Below are positions 17,601 to 25,490 of a stretch of DNA of 64,000 nucleotides, piece after piece. How positions within the stretch are numbered: the first letter of the stretch is position 1; every line of letters begins with the position of its first letter. A model generated the notes under the pieces. That model was not told the DNA's origin. It did not search any database and saw nothing but the letters and a program-made list of their open reading frames with translations. The translations under genes were made by a program, and so were the position numbers. Origin of the DNA: Lachnoclostridium sp. An118. GTDB taxonomy: Bacteria > Bacillota > Clostridia > Lachnospirales > Lachnospiraceae. The stretch covers positions 43,531 to 107,530 of the forward strand of contig NZ_NFLQ01000012.1 of the NCBI RefSeq assembly GCF_002160985.1. The letters are read 5' to 3'.

Positions 17601-17842
17601 GATTTGTCCGCGAGATCATCAGCAAAGTACAGACCATGAGAAAAGAAGCCGATTTTGAGGTAACCGACAAGATCCATATCACCTACCAGGGAAGCGAGAA
17701 GGCTGAGGATGTCTTTGCCGCCCATAAGGAGGAGATCGGAAGCGAGACACTGGCGCTCACTGTGGAGAAAGCCGCACCCGCGGGATACGTGAAGGAGTGG
17801 AAGATCAACGGCGAGAACGTGACCATCGGAGTCGAGAGATAA
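14696..17842 (+). CDS. ileS: Isoleucyl-tRNA synthetase
   Basis: 1048-residue class I aminoacyl-tRNA synthetase that charges tRNA-Ile. HIGH is at residues 55-58 (NGKPHIGHVL), KMSKS near residue 600 (GQKMSKSKGNAVDP), and the editing (CP1) domain lies between, with the GTGVVHIAPAFGEDD motif. Cys pairs (CPRCGTP, CPKCGKE) may bind zinc. Length above 1000 and the absence of the C-terminal zinc finger of the E. coli type point to the IleS2 (eukaryote-like) branch, a group in which low mupirocin sensitivity is common; that is family knowledge, not shown here. AAGGAGG precedes ATG. Regulated by the T-box leader. Confidence 0.97.
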   Translation: MYKKVPTDLNFVDREKEVEKFWEDNQIFEKSMENRKEGETYTFYDGPPTANGKPHIGHVLTRVIKDMIPRYRTMKGYMVPRKAGWDTHGLPVELEVEKALGLDGKDQIEEYGLEPFINKCKESVWKYKGMWEDFSGTVGFWADMENPYVTYHNDFIESEWWALKKIWDKGLLYKGFKIVPYCPRCGTPLSAQEVAQGYKDVKERSAIVRFKVKDEDAYILAWTTTPWTLPSNIGLCVNPDEDYAKVKAADGYVYYMAQALLDTVLGKLATEDQPAYEVLETYTGKDLEYKEYEPLYQCAYDCAAKQNKKAFFVTCDSYVTLTDGTGVVHIAPAFGEDDAKVGRKYDMPFVQLVDEKGNMGETTPFAGLFVKKADPEVLKDLDARGLLFDAPKFEHSYPHCWRCDTPLIYYARESWFIKMTAVKDDLIANNNTINWIPESIGKGRFGDWLENVQDWGISRNRYWGTPLNIWECECGHQHSIGSIEELKSMSDNCPDDIELHRPYIDEVTIKCPKCGKEMHRVPEVIDCWFDSGSMPFAQHHYPFENKELFEQQFPADFISEAVDQTRGWFYSLLAISTLIFNKAPYKNVIVLGHVQDENGQKMSKSKGNAVDPFDALEKYGADAIRWYFYVNSAPWLPNRFHGKAVVEGQRKFMGTLWNTYAFFVLYANIDEFDATKYTLDYEKLPVMDKWLLSKMNTLVKEVDSHLGNYRIPEAARALQEFVDDMSNWYVRRSRERFWAKGMPQDKINAYMTLYTALVTLCKAAAPMVPFMTEEIYQNLVRSIDPSAPESIHLCDFPEADESRIDKELEANMDEVLKIVVMGRACRNTANIKNRQPIGQMFVKSAVQIPEFYQDIIKEELNVKDLTFTDDVRAFTSYTFKPQLKTVGPKYGKMLGGIKAALDAVDGNAAMDEVNATGALKLEVNGQEVTLFREDLLIDTAQMEGYVSEDNNGITVVLDTNLTPELLEEGFVREIISKVQTMRKEADFEVTDKIHITYQGSEKAEDVFAAHKEEIGSETLALTVEKAAPAGYVKEWKINGENVTIGVER

Positions 17843-17865
17843 GTCTCTAAGAAAGGAATGGAAAA

Positions 17866-20343
17866 ATGTATAATCCCAGATTTGAAAAAAAGGCTTTTAA
17901 GAAGGAAGTAGAACACAACGTAAAGACCCTCTACCGCAAGACCATAGACGAGGCTACGCCACAGCAGCTTTTCCAGGCAGTATCCTACGCGGTAAAGGAG
18001 GCCATCATCGATGACTGGATCGCCACACAGAACCAGTTCAAGAAGGATGACCCGAAGACAGTTTACTATATGTCCATGGAGTTTCTGATGGGCCGGGCCC
18101 TGGGAAACAACCTGATCAACATGACAGCCTACAGGGAGGTAAAAGAGGCCCTGGATGAGATGGGCATTGACCTGAACACCATCGAGGACCAGGAGCCGGA
18201 CCCGGCTCTCGGGAACGGAGGCCTTGGCCGTCTGGCGGCCTGCTTCCTGGATTCCCTGGCTACCCTCGGATATGCGGCCTACGGCTGCGGTATCCGCTAC
18301 CGCTACGGTATGTTCAAGCAGAAGATCGAGAACGGCTACCAGGTGGAGACACCGGACAACTGGCTCAAGGAGGGAAATCCCTTTGAGCTGCGCCGGGAGG
18401 AGTACGCAAAGGAGGTCCGCTTTGGCGGAAATATCCGGGTAGAGTACGACGACGCTACAAACCGTACAAAATTTGTGCAGGAAAACTACGAGTCCGTTCT
18501 GGCTATCCCTTATGACATGCCTATCGTGGGCTACGGCAATCACCATGTGAACACCCTCAGGATCTGGGATGCCCAGGCTATCACGGACTTCCAGCTGGAG
18601 TCCTTTGACCGGGGCGACTACCACAAGGCAGTGGAGCAGGAAAATCTGGCCAAGACCATTGTGGAAGTACTCTATCCAAACGACAACCATTATGCGGGAA
18701 AAGAACTCCGCCTGAAGCAGCAGTATTTCTTCGTGTCAGCCAGCATCCAGGCGGCTGTGGCAAAATATAAGAGGTCTCACGATGACATCCACAGCCTGCC
18801 GGAGAAGGTCCTCTTCCAGATGAATGACACGCACCCCACGGTAGCAGTGGCAGAGCTGATGCGCATCCTTCTGGACGAGGAGGGACTTGGATGGAACGAA
18901 GCGTGGGATATCACCACCAAGTGCTGCGCCTACACAAACCATACGATCATGGCAGAGGCCCTGGAGAAATGGCCTATAGACCTGTTCTCCAAGCTCCTCC
19001 CGAGAGTGTACCAGATCATCCAGGAGATCGATCGCCGGTTCATCATCCAGGTGCGGGAGATGTATCCGGGAAATGAGGAGAAGGTAAAGAAGATGGCTAT
19101 CCTCTACAACGGGCAGGTTCGCATGGCACATCTGGCCATCGTGGCAGGCTTCTCCGTTAACGGTGTTGCAAGGCTCCATACAGAGATCCTGAAGCACCAG
19201 GAGCTGAGAGATTTCTATGAGATGATGCCTGAGAAATTCAACAACAAGACAAACGGCATTACCCAGAGACGCTTCCTCATGCACGGAAACCCGCTCCTGG
19301 CAGACTGGGTGACAGAAAAGCTGGGAACAAAGGACTGGATCACAGACCTGTCCCTCATGTCCGGGCTGAAAAAGTATGCGGATGACCCGAAGGCCCTGGC
19401 CGAGTTCATGGATATCAAGTACAAAAATAAAGAGCGGCTCGCAGCCTATATTTTAAAACACAACGGCATCGAGGTGGATCCCCGGTCCATCTTTGACGTG
19501 CAGGTAAAACGTCTCCACGAGTACAAGAGACAGCTCCTCAACATCCTCCATGTGATGTATCTGTACAACCAGATCAAGGAGCATCCGGAGATGTCCTTCT
19601 ATCCGAGGACCTTTATCTTCGGCGCGAAGGCATCCGCCGGCTACATCCGGGCAAAGGAGATCATCAAGCTTATCAACTCCGTGGGGGACGTGGTCAACAA
19701 CGACCGCAGCATCAACGGAAAGCTGAAGGTCATCTTTATCGAGGACTACCGCGTGTCCAATGCGGAGATCATCTTTGCGGCGGCAGATGTCAGCGAGCAG
19801 ATTTCCACAGCCTCCAAGGAGGCATCCGGAACAGGAAACATGAAATTCATGCTGAACGGCGCTCCCACACTGGGAACTATGGACGGAGCCAACGTGGAGA
19901 TCGTGGAGGAAGTGGGGGCGGAGAATGCCTTCATCTTCGGACTGAGCTCTGAGGAGGTCATTAACTACGAGAATTACGGCGGCTATCATCCCCAGGATAT
20001 CTATCACAATGACCAGGATATCCACAAGGTGGTGGACCAGCTCGTGGACGGCACCTACTCAAACGGCGATACCGAGATGTACCGTGACCTCTACAACTCC
20101 CTTCTCAACAATCAGGGCGGCAACAAGGCGGATATGTACTTTATCCTGAAGGATTTCCGCTCCTACGCAGAGGCCCAGAAGAAGGTGGAGGAGGCCTACA
20201 AGGATACAGAAGGCTGGGCAAAGAAAGCGCTTCTCAATACAGCCTGCTGCGGCAAGTTCACCTCCGACAGGACCATCCAGGAATATGTGGATGACATCTG
20301 GCATCTGGATAAGATCAAGGTGGAAGTAGACACGGAAGAATAA
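17866..20343 (+). CDS. glgP: Glycogen/starch phosphorylase
   Basis: 825 residues, the normal length. Releases glucose-1-phosphate from alpha-1,4-glucans using pyridoxal phosphate. The PLP lysine is in EASGTGNMKFMLNGA (about residue 660). Other family blocks are EDQEPDPALGNGGLGRLAACFLDS near the N-terminus (abridged: the GNGGLGRLAAC core), NDTHPTVAVAEL and VKRLHEYKRQLLN. AGAAAGG precedes ATG 17866, 23 bases after ileS, so it may be co-transcribed with ileS. It ends in a strong terminator. No other glycogen genes are nearby. Confidence 0.97.
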   Translation: MYNPRFEKKAFKKEVEHNVKTLYRKTIDEATPQQLFQAVSYAVKEAIIDDWIATQNQFKKDDPKTVYYMSMEFLMGRALGNNLINMTAYREVKEALDEMGIDLNTIEDQEPDPALGNGGLGRLAACFLDSLATLGYAAYGCGIRYRYGMFKQKIENGYQVETPDNWLKEGNPFELRREEYAKEVRFGGNIRVEYDDATNRTKFVQENYESVLAIPYDMPIVGYGNHHVNTLRIWDAQAITDFQLESFDRGDYHKAVEQENLAKTIVEVLYPNDNHYAGKELRLKQQYFFVSASIQAAVAKYKRSHDDIHSLPEKVLFQMNDTHPTVAVAELMRILLDEEGLGWNEAWDITTKCCAYTNHTIMAEALEKWPIDLFSKLLPRVYQIIQEIDRRFIIQVREMYPGNEEKVKKMAILYNGQVRMAHLAIVAGFSVNGVARLHTEILKHQELRDFYEMMPEKFNNKTNGITQRRFLMHGNPLLADWVTEKLGTKDWITDLSLMSGLKKYADDPKALAEFMDIKYKNKERLAAYILKHNGIEVDPRSIFDVQVKRLHEYKRQLLNILHVMYLYNQIKEHPEMSFYPRTFIFGAKASAGYIRAKEIIKLINSVGDVVNNDRSINGKLKVIFIEDYRVSNAEIIFAAADVSEQISTASKEASGTGNMKFMLNGAPTLGTMDGANVEIVEEVGAENAFIFGLSSEEVINYENYGGYHPQDIYHNDQDIHKVVDQLVDGTYSNGDTEMYRDLYNSLLNNQGGNKADMYFILKDFRSYAEAQKKVEEAYKDTEGWAKKALLNTACCGKFTSDRTIQEYVDDIWHLDKIKVEVDTEE

Positions 20344-20351
20344 ACAGACAT

Positions 20352-20387
20352 CCCCTCTCATACACTACTGTATGGGAGGGGTTTTTT
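20352..20387 (+). terminator. Terminator of glgP that also carries the spoIID ribosome site
   Basis: CCCCTCTCATAC pairs with GTATGGGAGGGG around six bases, followed by TTTTTT and directly by the ATG of the next gene. GGGAGGGG in the right arm is the only Shine-Dalgarno-like sequence for that gene. Confidence 0.85.
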
Positions 20388-21284
20388 ATGCGCAACAGAC
20401 TGAAAAAAATAGGCTGCTACATCATCATCATCGTACTGCTTCCCTATATAGTGACCGTTTTCATGAACGGCCCGGCTGTCCCGGCAGGCACAGCTGTGAA
20501 GGAGACCTCTGTGAAAGTAAAGAAAGACGACACAGAGCTGGAGATGCCTCTGGATGAGTACTGCATCGGGCGCATGGCAAAGGAGATCCCTGCGGACTAC
20601 GAGGAGGAGGTACTGAAGGCCCAGGCGGTGCTGGTGCGCACCTCTGTCTACAAGAGCATAAAGGAGGGGGGGACGCAGGTCCTTCTGGAGGATGATTTCT
20701 GGACAGAGGAGGAGATGCGTCAGCAGTGGGGAGGCAGCAGGTACTCCGGATACTACAGGAAGCTGGAGGATGCCTGGAAGGAAACGGAGGGACAAGTTGT
20801 CATGTACGGGGAAAACCTTGCCAACACTCCGTTTACGAGGCTGACGAACGGAAACAGCCGGGACGGAGGGGAGGTCCTGGGAAGCGGGGATTACCCCTAT
20901 CTGAAGATAAAGGACTGCCCTCTGGACATCGAAGCTCCCGAGCAGATCCAGACAGTGACAGTGGACGACATGGATGCGGAGGTGACGGCCATGGACACGG
21001 CAGGCTATGTGACTTCCGTGCGGGTGGGACAGGAGACAGTGAACGGGGAGGAGTTCCGGCAGACTTACGGCCTGGCCTCCAGCTGTTTTATCCTGCAGAA
21101 GTATGACGGCAGGCTGCGGATCACCACAAGAGGGGTGGGGCACGGCCTGGGGCTGTCCCAGTACACGGCCAACGAGATGGCAAAGGAGGGGAAGGACGTG
21201 TCGGAAATCCTGCAGTATTTTTTTGAAGGGACCGAGATAAGAGAGGTGGCAGAAATCGTTACAAATTCCCGGGATACAGAATAA
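20388..21284 (+). CDS. spoIID: Stage II sporulation protein D-like (SpoIID) lytic transglycosylase
   Basis: 298 residues with an N-terminal membrane anchor (IGCYIIIIVLLPYIVTVFM). The SpoIID/LytB domain covers about 50-285, with MPLDEYCIGRMAKEIPADYE (catalytic Glu region), LKAQAVLVRTSVY, and the closing TRGVGHGLGLSQYTANEMA typical of the family. In B. subtilis SpoIID cuts glycan strands during engulfment, acting with SpoIIP/SpoIIM and the SpoIIQ-SpoIIIAH channel. The SpoIIQ-like gene follows at 43 bases, as often in clostridia. The start ATG sits on the T-tract of the preceding terminator. Confidence 0.9.
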   Translation: MRNRLKKIGCYIIIIVLLPYIVTVFMNGPAVPAGTAVKETSVKVKKDDTELEMPLDEYCIGRMAKEIPADYEEEVLKAQAVLVRTSVYKSIKEGGTQVLLEDDFWTEEEMRQQWGGSRYSGYYRKLEDAWKETEGQVVMYGENLANTPFTRLTNGNSRDGGEVLGSGDYPYLKIKDCPLDIEAPEQIQTVTVDDMDAEVTAMDTAGYVTSVRVGQETVNGEEFRQTYGLASSCFILQKYDGRLRITTRGVGHGLGLSQYTANEMAKEGKDVSEILQYFFEGTEIREVAEIVTNSRDTE

Positions 21285-21326
21285 TGCACCCTGCTTCTGG
21301 CAAAAATATAGCCAGAGGTGATGAAT

Positions 21327-22127
21327 ATGAATAAGAGACAGAAGCCCTCAAAATCCAGGAGAGGAGCAGGCATTACCCTCGCTGTGTGCTTTGTGGCTGC
21401 CGCGGTCATGGTGGGAACATATACACTACGGAACTATCAGGAAGCGAAGCGGCAGGAGCAGGCCCTGGCAGAGGAAAATGCGGACACAAAGGAGAAGGAG
21501 AGCCAGGAGGAGGCGGGCAGCAGCCTGGTCATCAACACCGAGGAGGACCCGGCAGACGGAGCGGCTGCGGAAGAGACACGGGACAGCGGGACACAGGACG
21601 CCGCGGGTGAGACTGCAGAAGGCCAGCCCGGCGTGACAGATACATCTCAGGGGACGCTGTCCGGGGATACGTCCTCCTACCAGACCTCCGGGAGTGCCGG
21701 AAATGTGGATTTCAATGGAGAGAGCATACTTCTGTGGCCGGTGGATGGAAATTTGATCATGAACTACAGCATGGACAAGACTGTCTACTTTTCCACCCTG
21801 GACCAGTACAAGTATAATCCGGCGCTTATCATATCCGGCGCAGAGGGAGACCAGGTGATCAGCTCCACCACGGGAATCGTGAAATCCATTGACGAGAGCG
21901 CCCAGACAGGCACCACTGTCAATATTGATATCGGAAATGGCTATGAGCTGTTCTACGGGCAGCTGAAGGATGTGACAGTCAGCACAGGGGACTATGTGGA
22001 GGCGAAGACAGTCATCGGCTACGTGGCGCAGCCCACAAAATACTACAGCGTAGAGGGATGCAATCTATATTTTGAGATGAGAAAGGACGGACAGCCGGTC
22101 AATCCCATGGACTACATGGCCGACTGA
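21327..22127 (+). CDS. SpoIIQ-like LytM/M23 family protein with degenerate active site
   Basis: About 266 residues. N-terminal basic segment, one membrane helix (AGITLAVCFVAAAVMVGTYTL), a low-complexity acidic/Ser/Thr linker (about 45-135) and a C-terminal LytM fold (about 140-265). The zinc ligands of active M23 peptidases are missing: the region where HxxxD is expected reads NPALIISGAEG and the HxH position reads NLYFEMR. It is therefore likely a structural domain, as in SpoIIQ of B. subtilis, binding SpoIIIAH across the forespore septum. AGAGG lies 8 bases before ATG 21327; ATG 21321 is an alternative. Directly downstream of SpoIID. Confidence 0.82.
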   Translation: MNKRQKPSKSRRGAGITLAVCFVAAAVMVGTYTLRNYQEAKRQEQALAEENADTKEKESQEEAGSSLVINTEEDPADGAAAEETRDSGTQDAAGETAEGQPGVTDTSQGTLSGDTSSYQTSGSAGNVDFNGESILLWPVDGNLIMNYSMDKTVYFSTLDQYKYNPALIISGAEGDQVISSTTGIVKSIDESAQTGTTVNIDIGNGYELFYGQLKDVTVSTGDYVEAKTVIGYVAQPTKYYSVEGCNLYFEMRKDGQPVNPMDYMAD

Positions 22128-22163
22128 GAGGGGATTGGCCGAGACCGCCGGGAGCAGCTGAAA

Positions 22164-22190
22164 GGGACGCCGGGAGAGCGTCCCTCTTTT
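22164..22190 (+). terminator. Terminator after the SpoIIQ-like gene
   Basis: GGGACGC / GCGTCCC stem with a seven-base loop, followed by TCTTTT. Confidence 0.75.
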
Positions 22191-22195
22191 GTGTC

Positions 22196-22225
22196 TTGCC
22201 AGCAAAGCACTGCTTCCGCTATAAT
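22196..22225 (+). promoter_or_regulatory. Promoter of the GIY-YIG gene
   Basis: TTGCCA (22196-22201), 18-base spacer, TATAAT (22220-22225). Places the start of transcription near 22232 and so rules out the upstream GTG (22191) as a start codon. Confidence 0.6.
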
Positions 22226-22289
22226 AAAAAACAGTGGAAGGCTGGGGCAGAATGGAAAATCCAGTCGAAGGATGGGGATAACTTGTGCA

Positions 22290-22604
22290 ATGAGTGTGGA
22301 TAAAGTGGATAACTATGTGGATAATCCGGAAAAGCCCGTGGATAAAATGGGAAAAGGCAACTGTACATACATCGTAAAGTGCAGGGACGGCAGCCTCTAT
22401 ACCGGCTGGACCAACGACCTGGAAAAGAGGCTCAGGGCTCACAACGAGGGGAGAGGGGCCAAGTATACAAAGAGCCGCAGGCCGGTCACCCTTGTCCACT
22501 GTGAAGTTTTCGGGACAAAGGAGGAGGCCATGCGGCGTGAATACGAGATAAAGCATATGTCCAGGAAGGAGAAGGAAAAGCTTATAACACAAAAGCGTAC
22601 ATGA
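22290..22604 (+). CDS. GIY-YIG domain protein (UPF0213/YhbQ-like)
   Basis: Small GIY-YIG nuclease-fold protein. The core starts at CTYIVKCRDGSLYTGWTNDLEKR (first strand TYIV, then YTG in place of YIG), followed by the Arg helix RAHNEGRGAKYTKSRRPV and the Glu of AMRREYEIKHMS. UPF0213 proteins are 80-100 residues; function mostly unknown, presumably DNA-related. ATG 22290 gives 104 residues, but the best fit to the family length is ATG 22348 (85 residues); neither has a strong ribosome site. The stretch between them encodes VDKVDNYVDN and holds four GTGGATAA motifs, so it may be non-coding control DNA. It overlaps the convergent hemolysin III gene by 23 bases. Confidence 0.8.
   Translation: MSVDKVDNYVDNPEKPVDKMGKGNCTYIVKCRDGSLYTGWTNDLEKRLRAHNEGRGAKYTKSRRPVTLVHCEVFGTKEEAMRREYEIKHMSRKEKEKLITQKRT
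22295..22345 (-). promoter_or_regulatory. Cluster of four DnaA-box-like 9-mers
   Basis: Read on the minus strand: TTATCCACA (22295-22303), TTATCCACT (22304-22312), TTATCCACA (22316-22324) and TTATCCACG (22337-22345). Two match the DnaA-box consensus exactly, and the first two abut head to tail. Confidence 0.55.
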
Positions 22605-23244
22605 CTACAAAGTGGCAGGCGCTTCCGGCCATCACAAAGAGATGGAAAATCTCGTGGCTCCCAAAATATTTGTGCTTTCCGTTAAAGATAGGGAGCTTCA
22701 GGGCGTAGATGACACCGCCGATAGTGTAGATGATACCCCCGGCCAGGAGCCAGCCAAAGGCCGCCGGTGACATGGAGTTGAGGATCTGTGTAAAAGCCAG
22801 TACACAGGTCCAGCCCATACCGATGTAAAGCACGGAGGATACCCACTTGGGACAGTATACCCAGAAGGCCTTCAGGACAATGCCCAGGATGGCGATACCC
22901 CACACAATGGAAAGCAGGAGGATGCCGGTACGGTTCCTGAGGACCAGAAGGCAGATGGGAGTGTAGCTTCCTGCTATGAGGACAAAGATCATCATATGGT
23001 CTATCTTCTTCAATATCGTATTTACTTTTCTGGAACGGTCAAACGTGTGGTATGTGGTGCTGGCCGCATAGAGGAGGATGAGGCTCACCGCATAGACCGC
23101 TATGGATATCACATAAATCCTGCTGGGCTCGTGCATTGCCTTTATGAGAAGGGGAACGGCAGCGAAAATGGCCATCAGCATGCCGATAAAATGTGTGATC
23201 GCGCTTCCAGGATCTTTTACATGTGTCTTGATCATCTGTGTCAT
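22582..23244 (-). CDS. Hemolysin III / PAQR-family membrane protein
   Basis: 220 residues with seven predicted membrane segments. Family motifs are visible: DPGSAITHFIGMLMA at the N-terminus, STTYHTF (Ser/His putative metal site) after helix 2, and GSHEIFHLFVMAGSACHF with the C-terminal His-x3-His pair. Bacterial members (YqfA, hemolysin III) are poorly understood; a hydrolase-like zinc site is proposed for the superfamily. AGGAGG lies 7 bases before the ATG, and the gene has its own promoter. It is transcribed toward and slightly overlaps the GIY-YIG gene. Confidence 0.92.
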   Translation of the reverse strand: MTQMIKTHVKDPGSAITHFIGMLMAIFAAVPLLIKAMHEPSRIYVISIAVYAVSLILLYAASTTYHTFDRSRKVNTILKKIDHMMIFVLIAGSYTPICLLVLRNRTGILLLSIVWGIAILGIVLKAFWVYCPKWVSSVLYIGMGWTCVLAFTQILNSMSPAAFGWLLAGGIIYTIGGVIYALKLPIFNGKHKYFGSHEIFHLFVMAGSACHFVVMYAFVL

Positions 23245-23310
23245 AACTATACCTCCTAGAAATTGATATTATTAAAAGTAGTTTTCAAAACCACATCCAT
23301 GCTTATATAC

Positions 23311-23338
23311 ATTATACCCCCTCATGTGAAAAAAGCAA
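23311..23338 (-). promoter_or_regulatory. Promoter of the hemolysin III gene
   Basis: On the minus strand TTGCTT (23338-23333), 16-base spacer, TATAAT (23316-23311). Confidence 0.6.
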
Positions 23339-23465
23339 CAGAAGAAATACGAAATTTTTTCTTAAATCCATAACTGGTATGATTAAAAAAACCAAAACTG
23401 GATGTTTATATGAAGCCAGACCGGTGCTATCATAGACATACGATATAAGGAAAGGAAGTAATCGT

Positions 23466-24083
23466 ATGGAACAGAGAAATCAGACAGTCATGAAACTTGC
23501 TCAGACGGCTATACTTGCCGCTCTGTGCTACGTGTCATTTACCTATCTTCAGATAAAGATCCCCATGCCGGGAGGAGATGCCACCTCCCTTCATATAGGA
23601 AATGCCTTCTGTGTGCTGGGAGCCCTTCTCCTGGGCGGATGGTACGGAGGGCTGGCAGGCGCCATCGGGATGGGAATTGCGGATATCATGGACCCCATCT
23701 ACATAACCGGAGCGCCCAAGACCTTCCTGCTGAAGCTGTGCATCGGGCTCATCACAGGGCTGGTCGCTCACAGGATCGCCAGGATAAATGAGAGCAGCGA
23801 CAAAGCGTACGTGGCAAAATGGAGCACCATAGCGGCCGTGGCAGGACTTGGATTTAATGTGGTCGCTGACCCGGTGGTGGGATACTTTTATAAGATGTAC
23901 ATTCTGGGGCAGCCCCAGCAGATGGCGGAAGTGCTGGCAAAGTGGAGCACGGCGGCAACCTTTGTGAATGCGATCGTCTCCACGGTCCTTGTGTCCTTCC
24001 TGTACAATGCGGTGCGGCCTGTCCTCCTCCGCAGCGGTCTTTTGTCCGGCGAGAACAGGCACACCCGTCCCATGGCTCAGTAG
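23466..24083 (+). CDS. ECF transporter S component (substrate-binding membrane subunit)
   Basis: 205 residues, about six membrane helices. LHIGNAFCVLGALLLGGWYGGLAGAIGMGIADI is the signature of the DUF1393/ECF-riboflavin-type S-component family (core: LHIGNAFCVLGALLLGG). S components bind a vitamin or similar molecule and pair with the EcfA-EcfA'-EcfT energising module, which is not in this window. I saw no riboswitch in the 220-base upstream region, so the substrate cannot be assigned. GGAAAGGAAG precedes the ATG; a weak promoter (TTTATA-17-TATCAT) may lie at 23408-23436. Confidence 0.85.
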   Translation: MEQRNQTVMKLAQTAILAALCYVSFTYLQIKIPMPGGDATSLHIGNAFCVLGALLLGGWYGGLAGAIGMGIADIMDPIYITGAPKTFLLKLCIGLITGLVAHRIARINESSDKAYVAKWSTIAAVAGLGFNVVADPVVGYFYKMYILGQPQQMAEVLAKWSTAATFVNAIVSTVLVSFLYNAVRPVLLRSGLLSGENRHTRPMAQ

Positions 24084-24115
24084 TCTGCTATAATAGAAGA
24101 CAGAGGACAGACGAA

Positions 24116-24160
24116 AAGGGCGCCCGCCCGGAGACTCAGGTCTCCGGGGCAGGCGCCCTT
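24116..24160 (-). terminator. Convergent terminator between ECF and rubrerythrin genes
   Basis: Long GC-rich stem, AAGGGCGCC...GGCGCCCTT with inner GGAGAC/GTCTCC. On the minus strand it is followed by TTTTCG, so it best serves the rubrerythrin gene and could also stop the ECF transcript. Confidence 0.7.
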
Positions 24161-24181
24161 CCTGTCGCTTCAGTTCTCTTT

Positions 24182-24718
24182 TTAGTAGTTCTCAGCCTTT
24201 CTCTCAAAGTAAGCCCTCGGATGATTGCATACCGGGCATACTTCCGGCGCTTCCTCGCCGTAGTAGATGAAGCCGCAGTTGCCGCATTTCCATCCAAGAG
24301 GAGCCTCGCCCTTGAAGGTCTCGCCTGCCAGGTAGTGCTCAAGGAGTCTCTTGTAGCGGGCCTCGTGGGCAGCCTCTACTCTTGCAACGCCCTCGAATTT
24401 TTCAGCCAGCTCTTCAAAGCCTTCCTCCCGGGCTTCCTCGGCCATGCGCTTGTACATGTCTGTCCACTCGTAGTTCTCGCCCTCAGCGGCATCCTTCAGG
24501 TTCTCGGCAGTGTCGCCGATGCCGTGGAATTCCTTGAACCACATTTTTGCGTGCTCCTTCTCCTGGTTTGCAGTCTCCTCAAAGATGTTTGCCATCTGTA
24601 CAAAGCCTGCTTTTCTGGCAGCGCTTGCATAGTAAGTATATTTGTTGCGGGCCTGTGACTCGCCTGAGAATGCTTCCATAAGATTTTTTTCTGTTTTGGT
24701 TCCTGCGTATTTGGACAT
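24182..24718 (-). CDS. rbr: Rubrerythrin
   Basis: 178 residues. An N-terminal ferritin-like di-iron domain ([41 protein letters not shown] provide the Glu and His ligands) is joined to a C-terminal rubredoxin domain with two Cys pairs (CGNCGF, CPVCNH). Rubrerythrins reduce hydrogen peroxide in anaerobes using electrons from rubredoxin/NAD(P)H systems. AGGAGGG lies 9 bases before ATG 24718; the in-frame upstream ATG has no ribosome site. It is the last gene of the perR-like, reverse-rubrerythrin, rubrerythrin series on this strand, with a hairpin between it and the preceding gene. Confidence 0.95.
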   Translation of the reverse strand: MSKYAGTKTEKNLMEAFSGESQARNKYTYYASAARKAGFVQMANIFEETANQEKEHAKMWFKEFHGIGDTAENLKDAAEGENYEWTDMYKRMAEEAREEGFEELAEKFEGVARVEAAHEARYKRLLEHYLAGETFKGEAPLGWKCGNCGFIYYGEEAPEVCPVCNHPRAYFERKAENY

Positions 24719-24764
24719 ATTTTTTCCCTCCTGCAATATAAGTTAAAGGTGCTGCTTGTAAAAT

Positions 24765-24796
24765 AAGGCTTGCAGAACTGTCATCCTGCAAGCCTT
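24765..24796 (-). terminator. Terminator after reverse rubrerythrin
   Basis: AAGGCTTGCAG / CTGCAAGCCTT 11-bp stem, followed on the minus strand by ATTTTAC. The short U-tract may allow partial read-through into rbr. Confidence 0.65.
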
Positions 24797-24853
24797 GTGT
24801 AAGCGTCTGTCTGTGACGACAATATGATCGATCTGTATGGCCGGAGCTTTATC

Positions 24854-25396
24854 TTAGCCAAAGTATCTCTTGAGGAGTCCCTCGAAAGCTTTTCCGTGAC
24901 GAGCCTCGTCTCTTGCCATCTCGTGAACTGTGTCATGGATCGCGTCAAGATTTGCGGCCTTTGCACGTTTTGCAAGATCAAATTTTCCGGCTGTAGCGCC
25001 GTTCTCAGCGTCTACACGCATCTCAAGGTTCTTCTTTGTGCTGTCTGTGACAACCTCGCCCAGAAGCTCTGCAAATTTAGCAGCATGCTCTGCCTCTTCC
25101 CAGGCAGCCTTCTCCCAGTAGAGGCCGATCTCCGGATATCCCTCTCTGTGAGCAACTCTGGCCATTGCCAGATACATACCAACCTCAGAGCACTCGCCCT
25201 CAAAGTTAGCGCGAAGGTCTGCAAGGATGTCCTCGCTTACGCCCTGTGCAACGCCTACAACGTGCTCAGCAGCCCACTCTCTGTCTCCTGTCTGCTCTTT
25301 GAATTTCTCAGCAGGTGCATGACAGACCGGACACTCAGCCGGAGCTGCCTCTCCCTCGTAAACATAGCCACATACTGTACAAACAAATTTTTTCAT
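24854..25396 (-). CDS. Reverse rubrerythrin (N-terminal rubredoxin)
   Basis: 180 residues. The rubredoxin-like domain comes first ([25 protein letters not shown]) and the four-helix di-iron domain second ([36 protein letters not shown]). This inverted order defines reverse rubrerythrins, which in clostridia reduce peroxide and oxygen and are under PerR control. It has its own promoter, with a perfect palindrome over the transcription start, and a terminator. Next to the Fur/PerR-type gene on the same strand, it forms a peroxide-defence block. Confidence 0.93.
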   Translation of the reverse strand: MKKFVCTVCGYVYEGEAAPAECPVCHAPAEKFKEQTGDREWAAEHVVGVAQGVSEDILADLRANFEGECSEVGMYLAMARVAHREGYPEIGLYWEKAAWEEAEHAAKFAELLGEVVTDSTKKNLEMRVDAENGATAGKFDLAKRAKAANLDAIHDTVHEMARDEARHGKAFEGLLKRYFG

Positions 25397-25431
25397 GTCT
25401 TTCTACTTCCTTTCTTTTTATTTTTTATATT

Positions 25432-25460
25432 TTAATATCAGTAATTGTTACTGATATTAA
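25432..25460. promoter_or_regulatory. Perfect palindromic operator at the reverse-rubrerythrin promoter
   Basis: TTAATATCAGTAA and TTACTGATATTAA are exact complements around TTG. It begins in the -10 and covers the predicted start of transcription, the position for a repressor. CAGTAAT/ATTACTG is also present in the upstream region of the Fur/PerR-type gene, so that protein is the best candidate. Confidence 0.65.
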
Positions 25461-25487
25461 TTTACACCTTTTTGCTCTGATTGTCAA
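25459..25487 (-). promoter_or_regulatory. Promoter of reverse rubrerythrin
   Basis: Minus strand TTGACA (25487-25482), 17-base spacer, TAAATT (25464-25459), which overlaps the palindromic operator by two bases. Confidence 0.65.
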
Positions 25488-25490
25488 CAC

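Noticed and set aside
23257..23465. Vitamin riboswitch (FMN, preQ1 or TPP) before the ECF S-component gene
   Set aside because: No conserved core sequence or stable multi-helix structure could be recognised.
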